NCBI RefSeq assembly: GCF_001632365.1
Contig: NW_024468522.1
Coordinates: 376,910-440,909 of the forward strand
Length of the DNA stretch: 64,000 nucleotides
Direction of reading: 5' to 3'
DNA from: Laetiporus sulphureus 93-53
Taxonomy: Eukaryota > Basidiomycota > Agaricomycetes > Polyporales > Laetiporaceae
In this document: positions 37,203 to 49,030 of the stretch, piece after piece
Numbering within the stretch: position 1 is the stretch's first letter
Layout: each line of letters opens with the position of its first letter
The notes under the pieces: model-generated
What the model was told of the DNA's origin: nothing
Database searches by the model: none
The model's input: only the letters and a program-made list of their open reading frames with translations
Program-made: the position numbers and the translations under genes

Positions 37203-38329
37203 TGAAGCAGTAGTAGAAAATAATTTACATTAAACTGCCTATGCGGCCTCATCCCGCTGAACCGAATACACGCGAATCCCTACAGGATTCATCACGGATT
37301 TGTACGAGGCGATGTTGCAGTACGCCATCACGTGATCGCGTACTTGGCTCATCACGTGAAATTCTCATATATGGTAATGTCGGACGGGGGGTGAGCTGGG
37401 CCAGCTCTCTGATGCTGCGAGTCTCTCAGCTGTCGTCATGTCATCCGTAACTTGTGCTCCACCCCCATCACTTCCACCGCCCTTCCTCTTCCGCTCGGCC
37501 TCCACATACACCGCCAACGTCCGGACTTCGAGCTGTTCAGTGTCAGTGGCTCAGCACTCAAACTTCACATCTCCGCTGTGACACTCGCTTCTTGCCGACG
37601 CTATAGGCTAGGCGGCATCAGCGGCGTGAGCAGCAGATCATCTACTAAGGGGTTCCAGCAGAAGTGTGTCGCAATTAGTGTCTGCTTTCCGATACTAACT
37701 CACCGCAACGACCACCGGCATCCGATTGCCAAGGTACGCAAACAGAAACACTTATCATATAATGATGCAATACTGCCGATGCTTGGCTTAGGTTGCCATC
37801 GTCAAGCTTGTACGCGCAACATTATCCACAGATGTACACGGTAAAGTCGCAGTGGAACTAGAGGCTCACACAATAGTATACTACACATGAGTAGTAGACA
37901 TTAATGAGTTCATGACTGTGATCTTGGTGCACTGAACAATATATTGGTTTCGAAACCTCAATCCTGACGAGCCAGTCTGTCATCTTAAGCAAACCAACGT
38001 CGTGCTACATAGGATGAAATATATTCTGAAACAGATATATTGTGCGACATAGCAAACATCGCCTACTCAGGTATGAAGCTACAGCTGCTATGTAGCGCTA
38101 CATCTTGGTCGCAGGGCGCTACTGCGCGCGATGTGGCTGGCGCCTGGTGCTACGACGGCTACGTAAGGGGTAACTTACCGATACAGCTACCACCACAATA
38201 CGAGCCATGTAGGTCTATATAGCCGATACTTTTTTTGCTGATGTGCCTCGCCACAAGCGCGTTCTGATGCAGCATTTCGCGATGTGCCAGGTGCATCTGG
38301 CCCGGCATGGCTATCATTTCTTTACACAT
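37203..38329. other. Intergenic region with CACGTGA motifs and a palindrome
   Basis: No gene recognised. ATCACGTGA-type motifs occur twice near 37328-37360. The perfect 14-bp palindrome ATGTAGCGCTACAT lies at 38090-38103. Confidence 0.4.
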
Positions 38330-38334
38330 GTAAT
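38330..38334 (+). repeat. Target site duplication GTAAT, 5' copy
   Basis: GTAAT directly before the 5' LTR; repeated directly after the 3' LTR at 39351-39355. Confidence 0.8.
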
Positions 38335-38604
38335 TCTAGGAAATCGTGGTGCGGCAAGGGTGTTAGCCAGCCGGCACCTTCCCGTCTCATGGGCGCAAAG
38401 GGAGTGAGAGGCTGGTGAGGCCACAAACGACTGGGGCCTTGGTACTACAGGTGCGTACTTATATGCTTTTCCACCCTTCCGTACTCGCCCGCTCCGTTTC
38501 CAGGTACTGCCTTGCGACGCGTTTCAGCCGTCGCTTGGCGCTCGTCCCTCCCGACGCGTTGAGCGCGTTCTACCGAAAGTGCCGTCGGTCGGCCACTTCC
38601 AACA
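38335..38604 (+). repeat. 5' LTR (270 bp)
   Basis: Starts TCTAGGAAATCG, ends CACTTCCAACA. One visible difference from the 3' copy (T in TACTGCCTTGCG against C). Confidence 0.88.
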
Positions 38605-38800
38605 CGCCCCCTCGCGCGAGAACGCGTAGGTATTTCGTATCGCGCCCCCTCGGCGCCCCGTCCCTCTTCTTACTGCGCGTGACGTCCGCGCTCCCGGTTC
38701 CTTTGTGTCGCCCTCCCGGTGAGTGCCCTGTCCGTCTTGTATAGCGCCTGGACCGCAGAGCGCTCCGCCACTTGTATAGCACCTTTACGGTCCAGGCGCT

Positions 38801-38902
38801 GCCCCATTTGTGTGTGCGCCTGGGCATCAGCGCCGCCCCACTTGTGTGTGTGCCTGGGCATCGGCGCCGCCCCACTTGTGTGTGCGCCTGGGCACCAGCG
38901 CC
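38801..38902 (+). repeat. Three tandem 34-bp units inside the small LTR element
   Basis: Units begin GCCCCATTTG or GCCCCACTTG at 38801, 38835 and 38869 and end CAGCGCC or CGGCGCC. The period of 34 is not a multiple of three, so coding use is unlikely. Confidence 0.8.
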
Positions 38903-39080
38903 GCACATCCTTTTGTATAGCGCCCGTGCCAGGTCGCTCCCGCCCTGCGATTCCGCTGCCAATGCAGCCCGGCTCGCATCGCCGACCGTATCGAGTGGTT
39001 TCGCCCCCTCGAGCTGAGTGGCACCGCCTCGACACTGCGCCCATGTAGCCGCCCTTACGTGGGCCAGTCGGAGTCGTTTG

Positions 39081-39350
39081 TCTAGGAAATCGTGGTGCGG
39101 CAAGGGTGTTAGCCAGCCGGCACCTTCCCGTCTCATGGGCGCAAAGGGAGTGAGAGGCTGGTGAGGCCACAAACGACTGGGGCCTTGGTACTACAGGTGC
39201 GTACTTATATGCTTTTCCACCCTTCCGTACTCGCCCGCTCCGTTTCCAGGTACTGCCCTGCGACGCGTTTCAGCCGTCGCTTGGCGCTCGTCCCTCCCGA
39301 CGCGTTGAGCGCGTTCTACCGAAAGTGCCGTCGGTCGGCCACTTCCAACA
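39081..39350 (+). repeat. 3' LTR (270 bp)
   Basis: Near-identical copy of 38335-38604, followed directly by the GTAAT duplication. Confidence 0.88.
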
Positions 39351-39355
39351 GTAAT
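39351..39355 (+). repeat. Target site duplication GTAAT, 3' copy
   Basis: Matches 38330-38334. Confidence 0.8.
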
Positions 39356-39731
39356 CATGCAGAATAACAGAGAACAAAGGCTGGCGGGTACGAGACCCAT
39401 TTCCCTCTGCCAAATGCAGAAGATTGTGCACAATGAAACCAATAATTGACATTTGTTTCCCATGACACGCACACAGCACCGCGATGTGATGGAGCATTTT
39501 GCGGTCTCCGAATCACAGCTTCGGCACAGGAAAGACAATCGGTGACATTTCTAAGAGTGGGGGATGGAAGTCACTCCAGTGTAGAATACTTGCAATTTGA
39601 AATTCACGTCATAAACGAACGCATTTCTGCTTAAAATCGAACCTGCAATTATAAGCTAATGAAAGATGTACACAATCATCACTCAAACTATTCACACTGA
39701 TTTTGAAGCAGTTGCTCAACGAAACATATCA

Positions 39732-42435
39732 TCATGCGAAAACCAGTACTCGATACGTACGAACGGTACGAGACCTCCAGTTGTAGGGAATGGTTGCTGA
39801 AAGGACGAATGGACTTGCATTAGCGTGTTGTGTTGGAACATAATATATCTTGTCGAGCTTACCAAAAGAGCCTGGAGACACCTCACCACAGTGAATGCCA
39901 AGTTCCCACTCAGCCTGTGCAATGTAGAGAGGCTGGCCGTTTGCATGTCGTCCCGCTCTGTCATGGGAGGTCTGCTCAGTATCATCAATAGACTGCTCAA
40001 GTGTTTCAATACTCACCGAACAGGAGTTGAGCCTTTTAGAAGGTTGTATGCAAACCTTCCCCTGACTGTAACCCATTTAACATAAGATTGTCCGGTAAGG
40101 ATCTCGTAACCGTCACCGAACTAGCATAGCGGGAAGTCGAGGCAATCATAAATCACAACTGCGAAGGACGCCTCAGAACGGAGCCCAAGCACTTACGAAG
40201 ATTTCCTCATCATCGTGAGTGATCCAACAGCGGACGGGACTGGCCTTCCCCGGATCTTGTGTGGGTCATTTAACATGATAATGGTTACCTACATGGATAC
40301 ATCAATAAATGCTCACGAAGTCCGCCCTGCGAAGTGACAAGAACGTCAAACAAGTGCACGATCTCCATATCAATCGTGACCACTTACCTCATGCGCAATC
40401 CTAGCAACATAAAGTACTCTGCCATCCGCTTCCCGGCCACCTCTGACAGCATCTCTTGGTATTTTTCCGTGTCGCTCCCAACACCAGCATTGGTCGTGCA
40501 CTGCAGAAGTTCCAACTGAGGGCTCCCATGCCACCAGGTCGGATGAGGTTTCGAACTTGATTTCTGCCTCATCTGAGTTCTAGAGGGAAAACGTCAGCAT
40601 ATATGCATGTATGCCAGCACTCGGGACCAAACGAAGGCACTGACCGGTGGTTCCTCCCAGTCTGTCTTACAACGTTTTTCGAAACTATTCAATTCCACGA
40701 TACGCGGTTTCCACCTTTCGCCGAAGCGCTTCCTCAATGTTTTTGAAGTAATCATGTTTTGTGCTTTCCGAACGGTGGTCGGCGAAACGAGAACACTGCT
40801 ATGAAACAGGGCATCCTGCTTGATATCGTGGCTCTGGAGACGCGTTTCGGAATGAATGAAACGCTTAAAGTGCCAAGGGGCCTCCTTCCACGCGTTGTGC
40901 GGTTGGGACTTCCCCCAAGGTTCAGGACTACGTTGAGCACTTCGCTGAATAAATTCAAGATCCAGATTGATAAAATCGCAGACTTCTCCCTTCACGGTGC
41001 GTCAGGTCCTAATCAGATGCAGAAAACGTGCTAGCTCACAGCCATCCAGAACAGAGAAATGTCGGCAAGCTCGTGACGTTCGTATCCCCCGCCGACATCG
41101 GAGTGAGCGCCTGGGAACCACACCTGGCCGGTTTGAATAGACTGAAACATCCGGTACCACTCAGAACAAGTACGCGGCTTACTTGCTTGAACACCTGCTT
41201 GCCATCCATCCCTCGAGGTGCAAGACCGTGTTTCGGGACTGTCCACAGTTTTGGACGAAATTTGTCTCGATTCTCGTGCAGAGATAGTGCGTGAAGCGCG
41301 ATATCGACTGATGCCGGCAAATCCGTATTCCTGGAGCGGGCAGCATTGCGGTCTTTTGGGACAGAACAGATGGTATCCCAGACTCCGACACATCTGTATG
41401 TCAGTTTCATGATTGAGTTATCGTGATACAGTACAGAAGAAGGGATTACTTGATCGGAGTCCAGCGGGTCCCTTCAGGAATAGTGGGTTCTTTTCCATCC
41501 AAAAGCTGCCGCCAGATGCTGAAAAAGTGACCGAGGTTCTCGAGACATAGGAGTCCAATCTGATCCTATTTCATAATAGATGGATAGATTGTATATCCGC
41601 AAAGATATCGACGTTTTGCAGTAGGTGGTGACTCACGATCAGGTCTGCTACCACTCGTGCGGTATATGCTACTCTATGATGACGGACATTCTGATAAACT
41701 AGCGTTTGCATGGTCGTGATTTACTGACCTCGAGAATCTACGTTTCAGGAATCAACAGACTGTTAATATCGATATGAGAAGTGCTTACCCAAAAATGCAT
41801 ATATCGTCTTTGGGCTCAAAGTTCTGTGCTATGAACGCATAGACATCCCCTATTTTGCTCGCTGAGCACCGCAGAGTACGATTAGTATACTCTCACCAGC
41901 AGGAATGGGAAGGATTAACCAACGGCGAGCCCGAACGCTTCTGTTATACAAATTCAATATTGCAATTAACAAGAGTTGGGCAGCGATGCACAGGATTCAA
42001 AAGGTGCATACGCTGCATTAGTGCCCCCATCCTTCCCAGCACGGGATTCCCTTGAAAGTCGGTCTCGCTTCCAACACCACTTTGGTAGAAAACAACTTGG
42101 TTGCGGCCATCGCTGTATTGTAAATTGGCTTGAAAATGATCCGGCAATGAAAATATGATGATGAATAATATACCTAGTAAACTGTTTGACTGCGCGCGCT
42201 GTCAACGAAAGTATCATAAGTCCCAAGGGTATGTTGCGATCATGGAAGTCTTGGACTTACAGAGGCGCAGAACGTTACTCACATGTCGTATTCCCGAGCC
42301 GACATCACCCTCTGGAATAAGCAAGAATCGGTCAGCATACAAGCTAAACTGTGGAACATCGGTACAATGTTTACCTGCGAGGTTCCCGTCCATCCCAGTT
42401 CCATCGCAAAACACTAGTAACACCTTAGACGACAT
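39732..42435 (-). CDS. DUF2235 (Tle1-like) alpha/beta hydrolase fused to DM9 repeats
   Basis: Eighteen minus-strand exons: 42435-42375, 42311-42261, 42198-42174, 42112-42012, 41940-41920, 41849-41789, 41737-41729, 41673-41637, 41565-41450, 41393-41183, 41141-41040, 40989-40645, 40579-40388, 40326-40317, 40255-40197, 40120-40017, 39957-39863 and 39796-39732. They give 554 residues. DUF2235 motifs, in order: LLVFCDGTGMDGN, IFGFSRVAYTAR (catalytic-Ser motif), GVWDTI, HALSLHENRDKF and VWFPGAHSDVGGGY. The family includes bacterial phospholipase effectors; fungal roles are unknown. From about residue 398, DM9/DUF3421 repeats follow: IPRDAVRGGREADGRVLYVA, RIAHEGGLHPGK, and a second repeat ending TIPYNWRSRT with YRVLVF. 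DM9 proteins in animals bind mannose. Exons of 9 nt (41737-41729) and 10 nt (40326-40317) are needed to keep both motifs. No signal peptide is visible. Confidence 0.85.
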
Positions 42436-44599
42436 GAGGATACGTGATACGAAAACAAACTATGAAGAACCCGAGATGACCAGCACCAGATGTTCTACGG
42501 CCTTTGGGAGAATGTGGACGATTACGAGGATTCCTTGTATATGTTTTCCCACAAATCATATACAACCCATCGCCGTACTGCTATGATGTGCAGCTGTAAT
42601 GCGATACACGAGGTGATAATTTCCGATAAGCCTGCATCGCCGGCAGGAAACCATCCACCATGCATGCATCAGCTGAACAGTCAATGGGTGATTGTCACTG
42701 TGACGTACAACTTCTGCAGAGACGGCAGCACAAAAGAATCGAGCCCTGACTCCGGCAAGCGCTTCCAGGACGACGTATATGCCGCGCGTGACGAATATGG
42801 TAAAGTCAGTGATACAATGCGGTTAACATGCTGCGATGACAGTCGGTTCACGCACCAAATGCCTTCCACACTGTCTTGCCATCTTGGCCGAGCGGTTATC
42901 GATTAGGCCAACAGCAGCGACATTGGCTGCTGCACTTGACTCATGTTGGGAAGCACGCACCATGAGAACGCCAGGACAGAAAGCTGATATGAGAATGACA
43001 GGTCCCGAGCGCCGCAGCAGCAGGGAAGGTGGCTCAAGCCTCAACGTCTCCTGTCGGAAGCCATGGAAGATGGATCGCAGACACACGATTGCAACATTGT
43101 GCTTTCCTCCGTTCACTCGTTGCAAAGTCCAGTTCGCAGACGATCACTCGAATGACCAAGTCTAGGATTTGAATCTGTGGCTCTTCGGGACTGAAAATGA
43201 ATGATGAAGAGTCAGCAGGGCTCTAATAGTACCGTTTTCGACAGAAAGCTCGCACAACGGCAACTTATACGAGGCCATCACGGAAGGCGTCAACTTTGCC
43301 GTGCTTACTCCGCCGAAGTGCGACTTCATGAACTGTGGCATGGTAGTCTAAGACTTCCGGACGCCTCATGGAGAAGATACACGCGGAGACATCGTTCATG
43401 CCCATTCATTGCCAAACGTTCTCCTGAGGGGATCCATCGAGTCGCATTCCACATGCTATGAGCCGCAAGTCCGAGCTCGGTGACGACGCCGAGACCGTTC
43501 TTCGTAAGACTATCGTCGTGTCAGCACATAGGCTATACTGATGCTACGACTCACGGTGACAACGCATCAATGTTACTCGTCGACGCTGCGACGCATCTTG
43601 ACATCAACGGCCATCTATAATTTCGTATTTCTGGAATGGCCTTCTTGTAATATATAACAGTCGCCGACGGAGACCAGTAAGAATGTGAAAAGCGAGCAGT
43701 CTTCCCATGTGCGTTCGGAGAGAAAGGGGTGTTGTTGCAGATCAGCTGAGACGAGAAAAGCATATGGCGTGTCCGTCAACCACATACAATGTCCAATTCT
43801 GCCAGGCTGGTAATGGTGCAGTGGGGGAAGATACGAAAGATATCAACACGCTGCTAGATGGGATGAATCCTCACCTGCAAATCAAGATAGTGCTATTATT
43901 GCTATCAGCAGCTATATTGTCCCATATCGCACTACATAGTGAATTTTAGCCCAATCAAGACTGCAGATGCTCGACCTCAGGTGCACTGAGGTTCGCACAT
44001 CTTAGTGATTCAAATCATGCCTTCCCGTACACTAATCAGATAATAAGATTCAAAGCACGTACGAGTGAACAATAACACAACGATACTGATGAAGCGCTTA
44101 TACAGTGTCAATGGATGGTTACACAGGACGCACGCGGGAAGATAGTTCATGTATCCCGCGAGGGGTGAGATGGGGCATTGGACAGTTTCCTGATGTCTAC
44201 AGTCTACGGTGACCTGGTGAGGGCTCTTGTAAGGGACCAGCTTGGCTTGCCAGTCACAATTGGAGCCGGAAGGTTAAAGACAGCGTAGCCTTAGCCAAAC
44301 AAACCAGTGAAAGGCCAGCGGTATGAGAGCCAGTAAGCACGCAGAACTTTGCGAGCGGACAACGACTCTTGACCAGTGCACAGCGGAGGGGATACAGCCT
44401 GTATGAGTGACGATGCAATGCAAAACAATTAAGTTAAGAGTATGTATTAGAATTTGAAACCGCTGCCGCGCCAAGTTATTGCGGGCCGCCGATCTGATCA
44501 AGTCGAATGCACGTGACCACCTCTCCGATAATTGTGGCGATCCGTGCAAGGTCCATGCACTCTCTACCACCCTCCCCGTTCTGTATTCATCTCGCAAGT
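42436..44599. other. Gene-poor stretch
   Basis: No gene I can support in 2.2 kb. A plus-strand stretch near 43240-43345 reads HNGNLYEAITEGVNFAVLTP in one frame, which looks coding, but no start, partner exon or family could be assigned. Confidence 0.4.
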
Positions 44600-47500
44600 A
44601 TGTCCAAGGTGGAAGAACGGCCAAATGTCAAAAGCTCGGATAGACCTGATGACGTTCACGACGATCCTGGCGGCGTGCAAGCTGAAGGACCGGCCGCATC
44701 AGCACCAGTCACACCTCATCCGATGCCAGAGCAACCCGACAAGGCCATCGAGAAGTTCGAACGTGTCAATGCCCACCTTGATCCTCCCTTCCCTCCTTCG
44801 GTGAGTACGCAGCCGACCCCGACCACAGAAGACCCTCCCATGGAGAGGCAGCTCAACGTCACCGATGCCTTGTCGTATTTGGATTCGGTCAAGACCAAGT
44901 TTCAGGAGAACCCGGAGGTGTATAACAGGTTCCTGGATATCATGAAGGACTTCAAGGCACAGCTGTACGTATGCTATGTAACCGATATCTTTGCATGCGT
45001 CTTCAATACTCTGAACACTACAGCATCGATACGCCCGGTGTCATCGAACGCGTGTCCAATCTCTTCCACGGGCATCCGAGTCTCATTCAAGGGTTCAACA
45101 CTTTCCTTCCTGCAGGATATCGCATTGAATGTACTGACGATGCCTCTAACCCGAACACCATCACCGTGACGACACCGGCGGGCACGACGACTCAAGCCAC
45201 TAACGGTGCGTTCACCTTCGGACCCGGCACCTCCAGACCACCGAGCTCCCAGCTGCCTCCTGGAGATGTCCAGCATGCCGAACCGTCCGTCAACCTTGAA
45301 CCAGCGCTCGCATATCTGCAACGAGTCAAGTCGCGGTATGCGAACGAGCCGGAGAAGTATCGGCGCTTTCTGGAGATCCTGAAGGCTGGCCCAGTGCCCG
45401 GCCACAACGCAGGTGCCGGGGCGGCAATCACAGGTCATGATACACGCGCTCTGGAGGAGTGGGCGGTTGCGTTCTTGTCTGCGGGGTATGCGCAAGGCGA
45501 GGTCGCGCAGCGGATGGGAAGGTTGTTCCTAGATGCTCCGAGTCTGATGAAGGATTTCGTGGAGTTCCTGCCGGACAAACATCTGCGGGAGGCAGAGCTG
45601 ACTCGACTAGCGGAAATACAGGAGCCGCGTAAGGCAGTGGCATCCGCAGGTGAGTCCAAATCCGCAAAGAAGAAGGCGGAGGGTGCCACTGGGGCCACAG
45701 GTTCAGGAACAACTGTTCCTCAGAAGAGGAAGCGAAAGCCGGCAGAACGCGAAAAAGAGAAGGATAAGGAAAAAGAGAGGGAGAAGGACATGTCAGCTAA
45801 GGCAGGTCCCAGCAAGGTGAGATGTCGCTCACGTTCGTGCTCTCTTAATGCTAATATATCACAGGTCAAGAAGGCGCGGCTGTCTCAAGCGCACGGGGCC
45901 GATGTATCTTCTCCTTCTCTTGGTCAACGTCACGCCGCCGTTCCGTTGTCTCCCCGACGCTCGGCGCATGCGCACCCGTCGACCCATGGCCATCAACACG
46001 GACGCCCACCATCGCTGCCTCCTCCAGCTCCTGTGGCGGCTGCTCCTCTGCCTCCTCCACCACTTAGTCCGATAGATGAGACGCAGTTCTTCGAGCGTGT
46101 CAAACGGATGCTGGATAACAGGGAGACATACAACGAGTTTTTGAAGCTTGTCAATTTATTCACTCAGGACGTCATCGACACCGCGCGACTGGTGCGCGAT
46201 AGTCGACGGTTCCTCGGTGACACTGACGTGATGGTGCAGTTCATGGAGATTCTGGGGTGGGATGAGAGGAGAGATCGGATCGCCGTTGCGGATGATATCT
46301 GGACACGGCCCATGGTGGCCCTCGATAGGCCGAGCCGGGATCAACTCAGTATCCGCTATGGTAGTTATAGGAAGTTGCCTCCACAGGTGAACTCCGCAAC
46401 CTCTACAGGCTTCGTGAACATTTGCTGACCTTGAAGCGATCGATAGGAAGCAAACGTATCGTGCTCAGGCAGGGATGAAATGTGCAGATCTGTGCTCAAC
46501 GATGAGTGGATAGCTCAGCCTACGTTTGCGAGCGAAGACGGTGGCTTCCACGTTCATATGAAAAATCCATACGAAGAAGCCCTCCTCCGGAGCGAGGAGG
46601 AGCGACACGAGTACGACTTCCATATTGAAGCTATACATCGCACCATTCAGATGCTCGAGCCGCTCAACAACAAGATCCTCCAGCTCAGCATGGAGGAGCG
46701 CAATAACTTCAAGCTGAAGCCGAATCTGGGCGGCGCGGGGAAGAGTGTGCACCTGCGCGTGCTGAAGAAAATCTACGGACGCGATGCTGGTTACGATGTC
46801 TTCCAGGCTATGCAAGAAGTGCCTGCGCTCTCCATCCCGATTGTGCTCGCGCGGCTGAAGGTTAAGCATGACGAGTGGAAACGTGCACAGCGGGAGTGGA
46901 ACAAGGTCTGGCGTGAGGTCGATGCGCGAAACTACCACAAGTCACTCGACCACCAAGGCGTGACGTTTAGGGTGGCAGATAAGAAGGCGCTGACTGCTAA
47001 GGCATTTTTAAATCAGATTGAAGCAGCGAAAACTGAGCAGATGGCGACGAAAGCCTCATACATCGATCCGTTGTTTGCTCGGGCACGGCCTGCTCACCAG
47101 TTGGAGTTCGTAATAGACGACATGGATGTGGTGCAGGACGCTCTCAAGCTGACGTTCTCCTTCTTGGATCGCACCCAAGACCAAATCGCTCTGTCCAACA
47201 GGAAGAAGATCGAGACCTTCCTGCGCGCGTTTGTGCCGCTATTTTTTGCGCAAGACCAGGCAGCGTTCAACAGTGCATTCGTGCCCCATCAGGAAACTCT
47301 CGATAGCGACATGGAGGTGGACAGCATCGCCGATGATGCTGATGCTATCTCTGTTGGCTCCCGGCCCGGGAAGAATGGTCGAAAGGCGGGCAGCACGGGG
47401 TTCTCTGGTGACTTGCGGAAGCGGTTGCTGAAGAGCGAGCAAGCGAAGTCTAGTCGGCGGACAAGAACACAGGATGCTGCGTCACCATCTACATCCCGAC

Positions 47501-49030
47501 CGACATCGCCTGCGATATCTGACGTGATGCAAATCGATGGCATCGAACTAGGCACAAATACGGAGCCAATAGCCGGTCCATCAAATACAGGTGCTATTTC
47601 GCAGGCCCCTGCACGGCGACAGTATACGTTCTTCACAAACGCGAACTTCTATGTTTTCTTCCGTTTGTTCGAGGTCAGTTTCATGTTTCTTACCGGACGA
47701 CGCTAGATTGATAGCGGATTCGCAGACACTCTACTCCCGTCTGCATCGTTTCAAGGTACTTGCGCAAAAGTTGGCAAGTGAACCGGTACCGCCTCATAAG
47801 CCAAACCCGACGGCAGTCGACCTCGGTATCCTCAACGACTTTAGCCTGTATAACAGACAGCCAAATCCGGCCCATTTCTATGTTATCATGCTGGGAGCTT
47901 GCGAGAAGCTGTTTGACAATGAGATCGAGCAGCAGGTGTTTGAGGACCAGCTCCGCATGATGTTTGGTCCGCGGGTGCGTATGCTGCTTTTAGTATGGCA
48001 GGGATGCTAACGGTTGGGACAGGACGCATACAAACTTTTCACCATCGATAGAGTTGTCGGCTCCGTGATCAAGCAGGTAATAAGCAGTGAATATGACGAC
48101 AGGCACGATGTTGACTGTCCGGCTAGGTGCAAAATATATTGCTTGATGCCAGAAGCCAAGACCTGTATGATATCCTGCGCAAGGAGCGCGAAATGGCTTC
48201 AGTCTTGACGCACGACCTGAATGGTCTCCGACTTGAAACGGAGGAGGTTATCGGTTCAGATGAAAGCCTTTACAGAATGGATTGGGTGCGTGCAGTGATT
48301 GAGTTGTTTTCGCTCGAATGTCTGTGCCCTGACAGCACAATGTAGTTTCCAGAGAAGAGGACCGTAACCATACAACTGCTCGGCAAAGATGATCCCAATC
48401 CCGAGGATCCCGAGCTGGTCAATGGGAGATGGCAAGCGTATGTCGAATCCTACGTAGCGGTAAGTATGCGAGCACTGGCGAATATGTCATCCCTCATGGA
48501 CCCGTTTAGGATGATGAAACGCGGGATATTATCATGCCTTCGTCCAGGAGACCATACCTACAGCGGTGAGTTCCAATGACATATATGAGTCGGCTTTGTC
48601 TGAAATCGGCAGATATTACCACAGCACAATCTCTTCGTCTCCTGCACCCGAGGAGCCCGATATTATCGTTGACGGTGGACTGAAGATCAAGGTTTGCGTG
48701 AGAACGTATCGGCTATTCTACATGTCGCATTCAGAAGACTTCCTATGCCGCGTCCGCTCCGCAGGCGAACGGGAGCTCCTGCAGAAACGACTACGGGTCC
48801 AGGATGCCAGAAGACTGGCGTGGTTGGAAAAGTTCGCGGCAAGGGATGACCAGGGCAGCAGCTCTGCTAAGGATGCAGCAACTCCATCTGAAGCAACTCC
48901 TCCTCCCGATTCGACACGGGAAGGGACATCTTCTGCAACGGAGAAAGACGACGACAGACCGCCTCAAACGCAACAACCGAAGTCTACAACCTCTGGAGGA
49001 TCCGAAGAAGTTGTCCATAACGGCACATGA
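44600..49030 (+). CDS. Sin3-family transcriptional co-repressor, copy B
   Basis: Ten exons (44600-44964, 45024-45816, 45865-46386, 46447-47673, 47726-47974, 48023-48076, 48127-48285, 48346-48459, 48510-48565, 48613-49030) give 1,318 residues. PAH1 (LNVTDALSYLDSVKTKFQ to GFNTFLPAGYRIE), PAH2 (LEPALAYLQRVKSRYANE to LFLDAPSLMKDFVEFLPD, with an insert) and PAH3 (FFERVKRMLDNRETYNEFL) are all recognisable. The deacetylase-interaction domain follows (YGSYRKLPPQEANVSCSGRD, then LNDEWIAQPTF). A basic K/E/R run sits between PAH2 and PAH3. It should scaffold Rpd3/HDAC repression in the nucleus. Better conserved than copy A, so probably the main Sin3. The start at MSKVEERP was chosen over an upstream in-frame ATG at 44507. 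Confidence 0.92.

Larger units (their letters stand above)
38335..39350 (+). mobile_element. Small non-autonomous LTR retroelement (TRIM-like), 1,016 bp
   Basis: Two 270-bp direct repeats (38335-38604 and 39081-39350) enclose 476 bp and are themselves flanked by the 5-bp duplication GTAAT. That is the structure of an LTR retrotransposon. The LTRs differ by one base that I can see, so insertion is recent. The interior encodes no gag or pol, and its open frames are repeat-derived. The element must have been mobilised by proteins of another element. LTR ends are TCTAGG...CCAACA rather than the usual TG...CA. Confidence 0.85.

Noticed and set aside
37328..37360. Repeated ATCACGTGA as a terminal inverted repeat of the MULE
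   Set aside because: Both copies are on the same side of the transposase gene; no partner was found beyond 34077.
38570..39172. Long open frames across the small LTR element (both strands)
   Set aside because: GC-rich repeat sequence produces them; they cross the LTR border and match no gag or pol pattern.
39716..39813. Alternative last exon of the DUF2235-DM9 gene ending at 39716
   Set aside because: It needs an AAG acceptor and loses the DM9 ending; the CAG acceptor giving a stop at 39732 restores TIPYNWRSRT and YRVLVF.
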